A stretch of 6,918 bases of DNA from Thermoflexales bacterium (GCA_017999195.1 JAGOBP010000225.1:1-6918), one strand, 5' to 3'; shown: positions 1-6,916, counted from the stretch's first letter. The notes: a model not told the origin generated them from the sequence alone. Numbers and translations are program-made.

Positions 1-2
1 AC

Positions 3-3000
3 CTGAACGCCGTCACGTCTAGCGTTCAGACCACTCTGGCAGCTGCACAACAAGCCATAGCACACTATTCGGCGTTGTTTAACAATCACCACTCGGTCAT
101 GCTGATGATCGATCCAGAAACCGGCAGCATTGTCGATGCCAACCCGGCCGCGTGCGCCTACTACGGCTATTCACGCGCGGAATTTATCGCCCGGCGCATT
201 ACCGATCTGAACACGTTGCCTCCCGATCAAGTCCGCGCCGAAATGGATCACGCCCGACAACTTCAGCAAAATTTCTTTCTGTTTCGACACCGCCTGGCCA
301 ATGGCGAAGTGCGCGACGTTGAAGTCCGCAGCGGCGCAATCACCCTGGATGATCGGCCGCTGTTGTATTCCATCATCCACGACGTCACCGACCGCTGCCG
401 CGCTGAAGACGCCCGGCAGCGCAGCGAGGAAAAATACCGGCACCTGTTCAACTCCGCGCATGTGGGCATCTTCCGATCGAGCATCGCCGAAGGCCGCATC
501 CTGGAGGCCAATCAAAAGTTGGCCCAGATGTTTGGCTACGCGCGACCGGAAGATATGCAGACTACCTTCTTAAGCGTGGAACACTACGTGAACCCAACCG
601 ATCGAATCCGGTTGCTGACCGAGCTCAAAGACGACGGCAGCTACACCACCTTTGAAGTGCCCTTCATGCGGCGCAACGGCTCGCGCCTGTGGGTGATCAT
701 GGAGGTTCGCAAAGACGTCGCGGCCCAATGTATTGAAGGAGTGATGCTCGACATCACCGCCCACCGGCTGACGGCGGATGCCTTGATCGACAGCGAGGTG
801 CGCAACCGATCGATCGTCGAGGTCCTCGCGGAAGGTATCATGCTTCAACGGCGCACTGGCGAAGTCATTTTTGCCAACGACAGCGCCGCGCGCATTTTGG
901 GCTTGACGCGCAAGCAGCTGGTGGGCCGCGACGTGCTCGATCCTCGCATGCGAATCACTTACGCGGACGGCTCGCCGGTGCCCGCCGAGGAGCAGCCCGC
1001 CATGGTCGCGCTGCGCACGGGCCAGCCGGTGCGCGAGGTGCTGGCGCGTGTGCTTAAACCCGATCAGACCCTAGTCTGGCTATCTGTAAACGCCGAGCCG
1101 CTGTTTCATCCTGACAACGAGGAACCCTATGCGGCTGTGACCTCGTTCGTGGATGTGACCGATCGGATGCAAACGGACGCGCGCCAACACCATATCAATG
1201 AAGAACTGGAACTGCGGATGGCCGAACGAACCGCGGCCTTGCGCGAGAGTGAAGAGCGGTTGCGGCTTGTCCTGGACGCCACGCGCGACGGCCTGTGGGA
1301 TTGGGATTTGACTACGAACACCATCTTTTCCAGTCCGCGCTTGATTGAAATGCTGGGCCTTACCGCGACTGAATTTGACCCCGGTGTCAATTACTGGCCG
1401 CACCTGATTCACCCGGAAGACGCCGCCCGCTTACAAACGGCCATGAACGACTTGCTGGCCGGGCGCAGCAGCATGCTGGACATTGAACATCGGATGCACT
1501 CCCCAACCGGCAGCTGGTGGTGGTCGCATACGCGCGGCAAAGTCGTGGCCCGCGATGCCGCCGGCCAACCGGTGCGCTTTGTAGGCATGATGTCGGACAT
1601 CTCGGATCGCAAAGCGGCCGAGAGTCAATTACGCGCGTTGCTCGCCGCCATCCCCGACGTCATGTTTGTCAATCGGCTGGATGGTATCTATGTCGATTAT
1701 CACGCCAGCGATCACGATCTGCTCGTGATGCCCCCCGAACTATTTCTGGGCAAACATCCCACCGAAGTCCTGCCGCCCGATCTGGCCAGCCTGGCAATGG
1801 CGAAGTTTGATCAGGTGGCGCAAACCGGCGAACCGCTGACTTACACTTATCCGCTGGCCATGGACCATGAGACGCACCAGTTTGAAGCCCGGCTGGTCAA
1901 ATGTGGTTCAGACCAGGTCTTGACCATCGTGCGTGACATCACCGATCGGACACAGGCCGAAGCCGCCCTGCGTCAGAGTGAGGCCAATTATCGTCTGCTG
2001 GCCGAGAACACCACCGACATGATCAGCCGCCTTACGCCCGACGGTATTTGCCGTTATGCCTCACCGGCCAGCTGCTTTATCCTTGGGCTAGAGCCGGCGG
2101 ATCTGGTCGATAGATCAGTCTGGCAATACATTCACCCGGATGATCGGGGCTGGCTGGCCGAGGTCCTGGGGGGAAACTCATTCACCCGCCGCGATACCAT
2201 CACCGTGGCCTATCGGGCTGTGCGCCCCGATGGCCGCGAAGTCTGGCATGAGACGGTCATTACCCCGCTGCTCGATCCGGCCTCGCACGCCGTCACGGAA
2301 TTGGTGGTGAATGTCCGCGACATCACCGAGCGCAAACGCGCGGAAGAAACGCTCCGTCAAAGCGAAGAGAACTATCGGAATCTGTTTGAAAACGCCTCGG
2401 TGGGCATTTTCCATTCATCGCCGGCAGGCCGGTTTTTGCGGGTCAATCCCGCTCTAGCGCAGATGCTGGGTTATGCCACCCCGGAAGAACTGGTGTCAAG
2501 CATCACCAACATTGGCACCCAACTGTATATCGACGCCGACAAGCGCACGAAATTGCTGGAAGATACCCGCCACCGCGAAGGTTGGGTGTATGCCGAAAAC
2601 CATTATCGCCGCAAAGACGGCAGCCAGATGATCGGCTCGCTGTCTGTGCGGCAGGTGCTCAACCCGGACGGCGCCGTGGCCTACCTTGAGGGCTTCATCG
2701 AAGACATCACCGAACGACGGCATGTCGAAGAGGCGCTGCGCAACAATCAAGAATTGTTCTCGCTGTTCATGCAGCATTCGCCCATCTACGCCTTCATCAA
2801 AGAGTCCACGCCCGCCGTCAGCCGCATCATTCAGTCCAGTGAGAACTACACCGACATGATCGGTATTCCCGGTCACGCCATGGTCGGCAAGACGATGGAC
2901 GACCTGTTCCCGCCCGAAGTTGCCGCCAAGTTTACGGCCGACGACTGGGCGGTAGTCTCCAAAGGTCACGTGCTGAAACTCGACGAAGAGTTGAATGGCC

Positions 3001-4580
3001 GCCACTACACCACGATCAAATTCCCGATCATTCAAGGCGATAAAACCCTGCTGGCCGGCTACACGATTGACATTACCGAACGCCAGCGGGCGGAAGAAGC
3101 CCTGCGCGAATCTGAGTTGCTGTATCACACCCTGGTTGAAACGCTGCCTGCGATCATCTTCCGCAAAGATCGAGACGGCCGCTTCATGTTCGTCAACGGC
3201 TTGTTCTGCCGCACGGAAAGCTGCCGCGCCGACGAAGTCCTGGGCAAGACCGACTTCGAACTGCATGCGGGCGAACTGGCGCAGAAATATCGCGCCGAAG
3301 ACCTGACCGTGATGAAGACCGATCAGCCCTTGACGATTATGGAGACACATCGGTCGGCCGAAGGCCAGCCGATCTATGTCCAAACGATCAAGACGCCGCT
3401 GCACGATGCGGCCGGCCAGATCATCGGCATCCAGGCCGTCGTCTGGGACATCTCCCAATTGAAGCAAATCGAACTGGCTCTGCGCGAATCCGAAACCCGT
3501 TACCGCACCTTGTTTGAAGCCGCCAACGATGCCATCTTCATTCATCAGGTGCGGCCAGACGGCTTCCCCGGCGACATCCTCGCGGTGAACAATGTGGCCT
3601 GCGAATGGCTGGACTACACGCGCGAAGAATTTCTGAACACGCCCGTGGAAATGTACGATACGCTGGCCAACCCAGCCGAAGCCGCGCGCGCGATTGACCA
3701 ACTGCGCACCGTCGGCCACGCCACTTTCGAGCGCCTATGCGTGGCGCGCACTGGCCGTCGCTTCCCGGTCGAGATCAACGCCCGCCAGGTCGAACTCAAC
3801 GGCGCGCAAGTTTATATGTCCATCATGCGCGACATCACGCAGCGCAAGCAGGCCGAGGCCGCGCTGCATCAAGCGCTGCACCGTGAGCGTGAACTAAACC
3901 AACTCAAGACCCAGTTCGTCTCCATGGTCTCGCATGAATTCCGCACGCCGCTGACGGCCATTCAATCCACGTCCGATCTCTTGCTGCATTACGGTCATCG
4001 CTTCTCGGAAGAAAAGAAACAGGGCTACCTGGATCGTATTCAAGCGGCGATTAAGCGCATGACGACGATGCTGGACGAAGTGCTGATCCTGGGCAGGGCC
4101 GAGTCCGGCAAATTAGACTTCAACCCCGGCCCGATCGATCTGGAGTGGTTCTGCGGCGCGCTGATCGACGAATTCCAGTTGACGGCCGGTGATTCTTACA
4201 CGCTGAACCTGGCATTCGAAGGCGATTGCCGCACGGCCAATCTGGACGAAAACTTGCTTCGGCACATTCTGACCAACCTGATCTCCAACGCGATCAAGTA
4301 TTCGCCTAACGGCGGCATCATTGATTTCATTGTCACCTGCGATGATGGTCACGCGATCCTGCGTGTCGCCGATCACGGCATCGGCATCCCGCTCGAAGGA
4401 CAGGCCCGCCTGTTTGAAACGTTCTATCGGGCCAACAACGTCGGCAACATTCAAGGTACCGGCCTCGGTCTCGCCATCGTCAAACACGCGGTCGATCTGC
4501 ATCAAGGCACGATCATGTTTGACAGTGTGCCCGACTGCGGCACCACCTTCGTCGTGAAGTTGCCCCTGAGCCAGGCTTAG
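3..4580 (+). CDS. Multi-PAS sensor histidine kinase (ten PAS domains, HisKA, HATPase_c), 5'-partial
   Basis: This is a two-component sensor kinase that would autophosphorylate on His and pass the phosphate to an unidentified response regulator. The frame is open from base 3, giving at least 1525 residues. The TTG at 75 is not a convincing start because the first PAS helix (AHYSALFNNHHSVM) begins upstream of it. Ten PAS domains lie at about 63-390, 441-762, 810-1167, 1266-1611, 1635-1950, 1995-2337, 2379-2718, 2760-3083, 3129-3460 and 3507-3845. Most end in a D-I/V-T/S-D/E-R motif followed by a short charged helix such as RAEETLRQSEENYR. HisKA follows, with H-box SHEFRTPL (His codon at 3933). 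HATPase_c has N-box NLISNAIKYSP (4275), G1 DHGIGIP (4371), F-box LFETFYRA and G2 GTGLGL (4455). All catalytic motifs are intact. The gene ends TAG with no receiver domain. No transmembrane segment is seen, so the visible part looks cytoplasmic, but the missing N-terminus could differ. Ligands of the PAS domains cannot be read from sequence. Confidence 0.95.
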   Translation: MNAVTSSVQTTLAAAQQAIAHYSALFNNHHSVMLMIDPETGSIVDANPAACAYYGYSRAEFIARRITDLNTLPPDQVRAEMDHARQLQQNFFLFRHRLANGEVRDVEVRSGAITLDDRPLLYSIIHDVTDRCRAEDARQRSEEKYRHLFNSAHVGIFRSSIAEGRILEANQKLAQMFGYARPEDMQTTFLSVEHYVNPTDRIRLLTELKDDGSYTTFEVPFMRRNGSRLWVIMEVRKDVAAQCIEGVMLDITAHRLTADALIDSEVRNRSIVEVLAEGIMLQRRTGEVIFANDSAARILGLTRKQLVGRDVLDPRMRITYADGSPVPAEEQPAMVALRTGQPVREVLARVLKPDQTLVWLSVNAEPLFHPDNEEPYAAVTSFVDVTDRMQTDARQHHINEELELRMAERTAALRESEERLRLVLDATRDGLWDWDLTTNTIFSSPRLIEMLGLTATEFDPGVNYWPHLIHPEDAARLQTAMNDLLAGRSSMLDIEHRMHSPTGSWWWSHTRGKVVARDAAGQPVRFVGMMSDISDRKAAESQLRALLAAIPDVMFVNRLDGIYVDYHASDHDLLVMPPELFLGKHPTEVLPPDLASLAMAKFDQVAQTGEPLTYTYPLAMDHETHQFEARLVKCGSDQVLTIVRDITDRTQAEAALRQSEANYRLLAENTTDMISRLTPDGICRYASPASCFILGLEPADLVDRSVWQYIHPDDRGWLAEVLGGNSFTRRDTITVAYRAVRPDGREVWHETVITPLLDPASHAVTELVVNVRDITERKRAEETLRQSEENYRNLFENASVGIFHSSPAGRFLRVNPALAQMLGYATPEELVSSITNIGTQLYIDADKRTKLLEDTRHREGWVYAENHYRRKDGSQMIGSLSVRQVLNPDGAVAYLEGFIEDITERRHVEEALRNNQELFSLFMQHSPIYAFIKESTPAVSRIIQSSENYTDMIGIPGHAMVGKTMDDLFPPEVAAKFTADDWAVVSKGHVLKLDEELNGRHYTTIKFPIIQGDKTLLAGYTIDITERQRAEEALRESELLYHTLVETLPAIIFRKDRDGRFMFVNGLFCRTESCRADEVLGKTDFELHAGELAQKYRAEDLTVMKTDQPLTIMETHRSAEGQPIYVQTIKTPLHDAAGQIIGIQAVVWDISQLKQIELALRESETRYRTLFEAANDAIFIHQVRPDGFPGDILAVNNVACEWLDYTREEFLNTPVEMYDTLANPAEAARAIDQLRTVGHATFERLCVARTGRRFPVEINARQVELNGAQVYMSIMRDITQRKQAEAALHQALHRERELNQLKTQFVSMVSHEFRTPLTAIQSTSDLLLHYGHRFSEEKKQGYLDRIQAAIKRMTTMLDEVLILGRAESGKLDFNPGPIDLEWFCGALIDEFQLTAGDSYTLNLAFEGDCRTANLDENLLRHILTNLISNAIKYSPNGGIIDFIVTCDDGHAILRVADHGIGIPLEGQARLFETFYRANNVGNIQGTGLGLAIVKHAVDLHQGTIMFDSVPDCGTTFVVKLPLSQA

Positions 4581-4596
4581 AAATTCACCTTACGCA

Positions 4597-4626
4597 CTGT
4601 CACACCCGCTTGCGCGGGAATGACAG
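4597..4626. repeat. Short hairpin, dispersed-repeat-like, just after the kinase stop
   Basis: CTGTCA-CA-CCCGC pairs with GCGGG-AA-TGACAG around a four-base TTGC loop: 6 plus 5 perfect pairs with two mismatched positions between them. It starts 16 bases after the kinase stop codon. No T-run follows, so it is not a classical intrinsic terminator, although it could slow 3' decay or assist termination. The GGGAATGACAG arm resembles short palindromic intergenic repeats built on CCCGC...GCGGGAATGAC that are scattered through many bacterial genomes. Membership of such a family is inferred, because only one copy is visible here. Confidence 0.6.
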
Positions 4627-4650
4627 GTAAGATAACCTGCGTAACGTGAG

Positions 4651-4841
4651 TTAGAAACTGTTTCTTAAAGTGCTGGATCGGCTTTCCGTGTCATTCTGAA
4701 CGAGCGTAGCGAGTGAAAAATCTCGCTTTTTCCTCATCGGCAAGAGATTCTTCGGCGCTGTGCGCCTCACGCCCTATCCGCGAAGCGGGGGCGCGCTAGG
4801 CGGAATGACACGTCAAAGGCTTTAAGAGACACTCTCTTAAG
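4651..4841. repeat. Composite nested inverted-repeat element (MITE-like)
   Basis: The outer ends are related palindromes in opposite orientation. On the left, ACTGTTTCTTAAAG (4657-4670) matches the reverse complement of CTTTAAGAGACACT (4820-4833) at 12 of 14 positions. Each end is also self-complementary: AGAAAC/GTTTCT at 4653-4665 and TTAAGAGA/TCTCTTAA at 4822-4840. Inside them sits a perfect 10-base inverted repeat (4687-4696 and 4803-4812). It has no coding capacity for a transposase. The arrangement fits a non-autonomous mobile or dispersed intergenic repeat. The exact outer boundary is uncertain, and no target-site duplication is evident. Confidence 0.5.
4687..4812. repeat. GTCATTC-type inverted repeat with a 10-base perfect terminal match
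   Basis: The left end CGTGTCATTC (4687-4696) and right end GAATGACACG (4803-4812) are perfect reverse complements. Further in, GAAAAATCTC (4715-4724) pairs with GAGATTCTTC (4744-4753) at 9 of 10 positions. The layout of GTCATTCTGA, then a GAA-rich stretch and ATCTC, then the mirror image, resembles dispersed intergenic repeats common in Chloroflexota and several other phyla (recalled from general knowledge, not searched). The right arm is longer than the left and holds an extra GC-rich hairpin, CCGC-GAA-GCGG, at 4778-4788. Confidence 0.6.
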
Positions 4842-4859
4842 TCGCCAACAGCCCCAACG

Positions 4860-4895
4860 CAAAAGTCCACTCTTCGATCGAAGAGTGGACTTTTG
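4860..4895. terminator. Perfect 36-base palindrome, probable bidirectional intrinsic terminator
   Basis: The sequence from CAAAAGTCCACTC to its exact mirror GAGTGGACTTTTG is fully self-complementary, centred on CGATCG. Transcribed from either strand, it gives a long stem preceded by A residues and followed by four T residues, the form of a Rho-independent terminator working in both directions. It lies 24 bases past the sdhB stop codon and is best placed to end the sdh operon. It would also stop kinase read-through about 280 bases after that gene. Confidence 0.85.
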
Positions 4896-4919
4896 TATTA
4901 AACGCTGATTCGCGCTGGG

Positions 4920-5624
4920 CTATTCGATTTTGCCGGTCACGATCGCCTTTTTCACTTCTGCAATCGCCTTGGTAATATCGATGCCGCGCGGACACGCCTC
5001 GACGCAGTTGAAGGCGGTGCGGCAGCGCCACACGCCCATCTCATCGCTCAGAATATCCAGCCGTTCCTGGCCGCCGTGATCGCGGCTGTCGAAGGTGAAG
5101 CGGTGCGCCTGCACAATCGCCGCCGGGCCGATGTACTCGCCACCGGCCGCCCAGAACGACGGGCACGATGTGGTACACGCCGCACACAGAATGCACTTGG
5201 TCGTGTCGTCAAACCGCTCGCGGTCTTTGACGGTCTGCAACCGCTCGCGTTCCGGCTCTGGTTCATTCGTGATCAGGTACGGCTTAATCGTGCGATACTT
5301 CGCGAAGAAGCCTTCCATGTCGACAACCAAATCTTTGACGATGGGCAAACCCATCAAAGGCTGAATCGTAATCTTCGATCCGGCCTCTTTGATCAGCACT
5401 TTGCAGGCCAATCGATTACGACCGTTGATGCGTAACGCATCCGAGCCGCAAATGCCGTGCGCGCACGACCGCCGATAGGCCAGTGATCCGTCCTGAAACC
5501 ACTTCACTTGATTGATCACATCCAACACCCGATCGGTGGGTTCGGCCTCGACGTCGTGTTCGCTCCAGTAAGGCGCTTTGTCAACATCGGGATTGAAGCG
5601 TTGAATTTTAACGTGGACTTTCAT
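4920..5624 (-). CDS. sdhB: Succinate dehydrogenase iron-sulfur subunit
   Basis: SdhB is the Fe-S subunit of complex II, carrying electrons from the SdhA FAD to membrane quinone at the cytoplasmic face. From the ATG at 5624 it is 234 residues, a normal length. The N-terminal ferredoxin-like domain has 2Fe-2S ligands C54, C59, D62 and C74 (SCAHGICGSD...LAC), with Asp in the third ligand position as in E. coli SdhB. The C-terminal domain has CILCAACTTSCP (C144, C147, C150, C154) and CRTAFNCVEACP (C201, C207, C211), giving the 4Fe-4S and 3Fe-4S clusters. The frame stays open upstream to 5861, but that part lies inside sdhA and is not SdhB-like. ATG 5624 has GGAG eight bases upstream; ATG 5630, two codons earlier, is the alternative, with GGAG only two bases away. 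It sits directly after sdhA, and a terminator follows. One Trp (W158) stands where E. coli has two near the quinone site. Confidence 0.96.
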   Translation of the reverse strand: MKVHVKIQRFNPDVDKAPYWSEHDVEAEPTDRVLDVINQVKWFQDGSLAYRRSCAHGICGSDALRINGRNRLACKVLIKEAGSKITIQPLMGLPIVKDLVVDMEGFFAKYRTIKPYLITNEPEPERERLQTVKDRERFDDTTKCILCAACTTSCPSFWAAGGEYIGPAAIVQAHRFTFDSRDHGGQERLDILSDEMGVWRCRTAFNCVEACPRGIDITKAIAEVKKAIVTGKIE

Positions 5625-5632
5625 CGTCATCG

Positions 5633-5640
5633 CTCCGCCT
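5633..5640 (-). promoter_or_regulatory. sdhB ribosome-binding site overlapping the sdhA stop
   Basis: On the minus strand AGGCGGAG occupies 5640 to 5633, eight bases before the ATG at 5624 and two before the ATG at 5630. It overlaps the sdhA TAG (5641-5639). Ribosomes finishing sdhA therefore arrive at the sdhB start, which suggests translational coupling and equal subunit supply. The spacing is what favours 5624 over 5630 as the start. Confidence 0.65.
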
Positions 5641-6916
5641 AATACTTCCGCTCTTTCGGCTCGAACTTCGTGAGCACGACAGGCTTGTAGGTGATCTCGA
5701 GCGCGCCGCCGGGCTTGCGCGTCACAAAGGTGTGCTTCAGCCAGTTCGCATCGTCGCGACCGGGGAAGTCCTCGCGCGAGTGCGCGCCACGGCTTTCGGT
5801 GCGATTCAACGCCGACAGCGCCGTCACTTCCGCCAGATCGAGCAATGCGCCCAGTTCCCACGCTTCCAACAGATCGGTGTTGAACTTCGAGGTGCGATCG
5901 TCGATCGTGATGTGTTTGTAGCGTTGTTGCAATTCGCGCACCTTGGTCAACGCCTGCTGAATGGTCGGGCCTTCGCGGAACACACCCACGTGCTCCATCA
6001 TGACCTTCTGCATTTCAAGCCGCAGCGTACCGGCTTTTTCCTTGCCGCTGCTGTTGCGAATGCGATCGAATTCGGCTGCAGTGTAGGCTTCGGGACTCTT
6101 GGGCAGCGGCGAAAAATCGGCTTGTTTGACGTACTCCGCCATCGCCCGGCCGCCGCGCCGCCCGAACACGATCAGATCGACCAGCGAATTCGTGCCCAAG
6201 CGATTCGCGCCATGCACGGAGACGCAGGCGCATTCACCCGCCGCAAAGAGGCCGTTCACCAACGTGCCATTGGCATCTGCCAATACGCGCGTATTCAGAT
6301 CGGTGGGAATGCCGCCCATGGCATAGTGCGCCGTGGGCTGAATGGGAATGCCTTCCTTCAACGGCTCAACGCCCAGATAAATGCGCGCCATCTCGAACAC
6401 ATCGGGTAGGGCGTGTTCCAAATGTTCGGCCGTGACGGTCTTGCCGCCGGGGCCGCTCTTGTATTTGTTGATCGTATCCGGCGTCGCATCGATAAAGACG
6501 TAGTCTTTGCCGTTGATGCCGCGCCCTTCGCGCACTTCCAGATAGATCGAGCGGCTGCACACATCGCGCGAAGCCAGGTCTTTCATGTTAGGCGCATAGC
6601 GCTCCATGAAGCGTTCGCCCTTGCTATTGATGAAGACCGCGCCTTCGCCGCGCAGCGCCTCAGACAGCAGCACACCCATCTTGTAGATGCCGGTCGGATG
6701 GAATTGAAAGAATTCCATATCTTCCAGCGGCAGATTGTGGCGCAACACCGTAGCGACCGTATCGCCCGTCAGCGAGTGCGCGTTGGACGTGACCGACCAC
6801 ACGCGCCCGAAGCCGCCCACGGCCAGCAGCGTGCCTTTGGAATGGAAGACATGCACTTCGCCGGTGAGAATCTGAATCGCCACCGCGCCCTTGCACACAT
6901 TGTTTTCGATGATGAG
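5639..6916 (-). CDS. sdhA: Succinate dehydrogenase flavoprotein subunit, 5'-partial
   Basis: SdhA oxidises succinate to fumarate using covalently bound FAD and hands electrons to SdhB, linking the TCA cycle to respiration. The visible 425 residues are the C-terminal part of a protein usually close to 580-600 residues. The frame continues through the right edge: LIIENN precedes the GTG at 6898, so that GTG is an internal Val codon. The N-terminal FAD-binding motif and flavin-linking His lie outside the window. Counting from the 6898 codon, seen features are FAD-domain VGGFGRVW, FQFHPTG (H67), SEALRGEG (E80), ERFMERYAP, SRDVCSRSI (R111), HYAMGGIPT (H191), AAGECACVSVHGANRLG (R233) and the C-terminal ESRGAHSREDFPGRDDANWL. 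By family knowledge, H67, R111, H191 and R233 match the substrate-binding and proton-transfer residues. The protein ends TAG; sdhB starts 8 or 14 bases later, so the two are co-transcribed. Confidence 0.97.
   Translation of the reverse strand, partial: LIIENNVCKGAVAIQILTGEVHVFHSKGTLLAVGGFGRVWSVTSNAHSLTGDTVATVLRHNLPLEDMEFFQFHPTGIYKMGVLLSEALRGEGAVFINSKGERFMERYAPNMKDLASRDVCSRSIYLEVREGRGINGKDYVFIDATPDTINKYKSGPGGKTVTAEHLEHALPDVFEMARIYLGVEPLKEGIPIQPTAHYAMGGIPTDLNTRVLADANGTLVNGLFAAGECACVSVHGANRLGTNSLVDLIVFGRRGGRAMAEYVKQADFSPLPKSPEAYTAAEFDRIRNSSGKEKAGTLRLEMQKVMMEHVGVFREGPTIQQALTKVRELQQRYKHITIDDRTSKFNTDLLEAWELGALLDLAEVTALSALNRTESRGAHSREDFPGRDDANWLKHTFVTRKPGGALEITYKPVVLTKFEPKERKY

Larger units (their letters stand above)
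4581..4919. other. Convergent intergenic region, no gene
   Basis: This 339-base stretch separates the stop codon of the plus-strand kinase from the stop codon of minus-strand sdhB. I see no credible coding frame, tRNA or structured RNA gene. Because both neighbours end here, no promoter is needed. It is filled by hairpins and inverted repeats: a short stem-loop at 4597-4626, a composite inverted-repeat element at about 4651-4841, and a long palindromic terminator at 4860-4895. A 64-codon minus-strand frame crossing 4837-5031 overlaps the 3' end of sdhB and the terminator and is regarded as spurious. Confidence 0.85.

Noticed and set aside
2496..3719. A 407-codon open frame on the minus strand inside the kinase gene
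   Set aside because: It lies wholly opposite the PAS-coding frame, its translation shows no recognisable domain, and PAS motifs on the plus strand are continuous across it. Long antisense frames are expected in GC-rich genes.
3895..4580. Hybrid kinase with a C-terminal receiver domain
   Set aside because: The protein ends right after the HATPase domain (TFVVKLPLSQA, stop); no receiver-like Asp-containing domain follows in any frame.
4597..4841. Possible CRISPR array or tRNA in the intergenic gap
   Set aside because: There is no series of direct repeats with regular spacers, and no cloverleaf or TTCGA-type T-arm in tRNA context; the symmetry is inverted, not direct.
4837..5031. A 64-codon minus-strand frame at the sdhB 3' end
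   Set aside because: It overlaps the end of sdhB in another frame and runs through the terminator palindrome; no ribosome-binding site or family resemblance.
5631..5861. N-terminal extension of SdhB to 5861
   Set aside because: The added residues are an out-of-frame reading of the sdhA 3' end, Arg/Ala-rich and unlike SdhB. A Shine-Dalgarno sequence and ATG follow the sdhA stop.
5732..6409. A 225-codon plus-strand open frame opposite sdhA
   Set aside because: The sdhA frame on the minus strand is unmistakable throughout, and the plus-strand translation is low-complexity and unlike known families.
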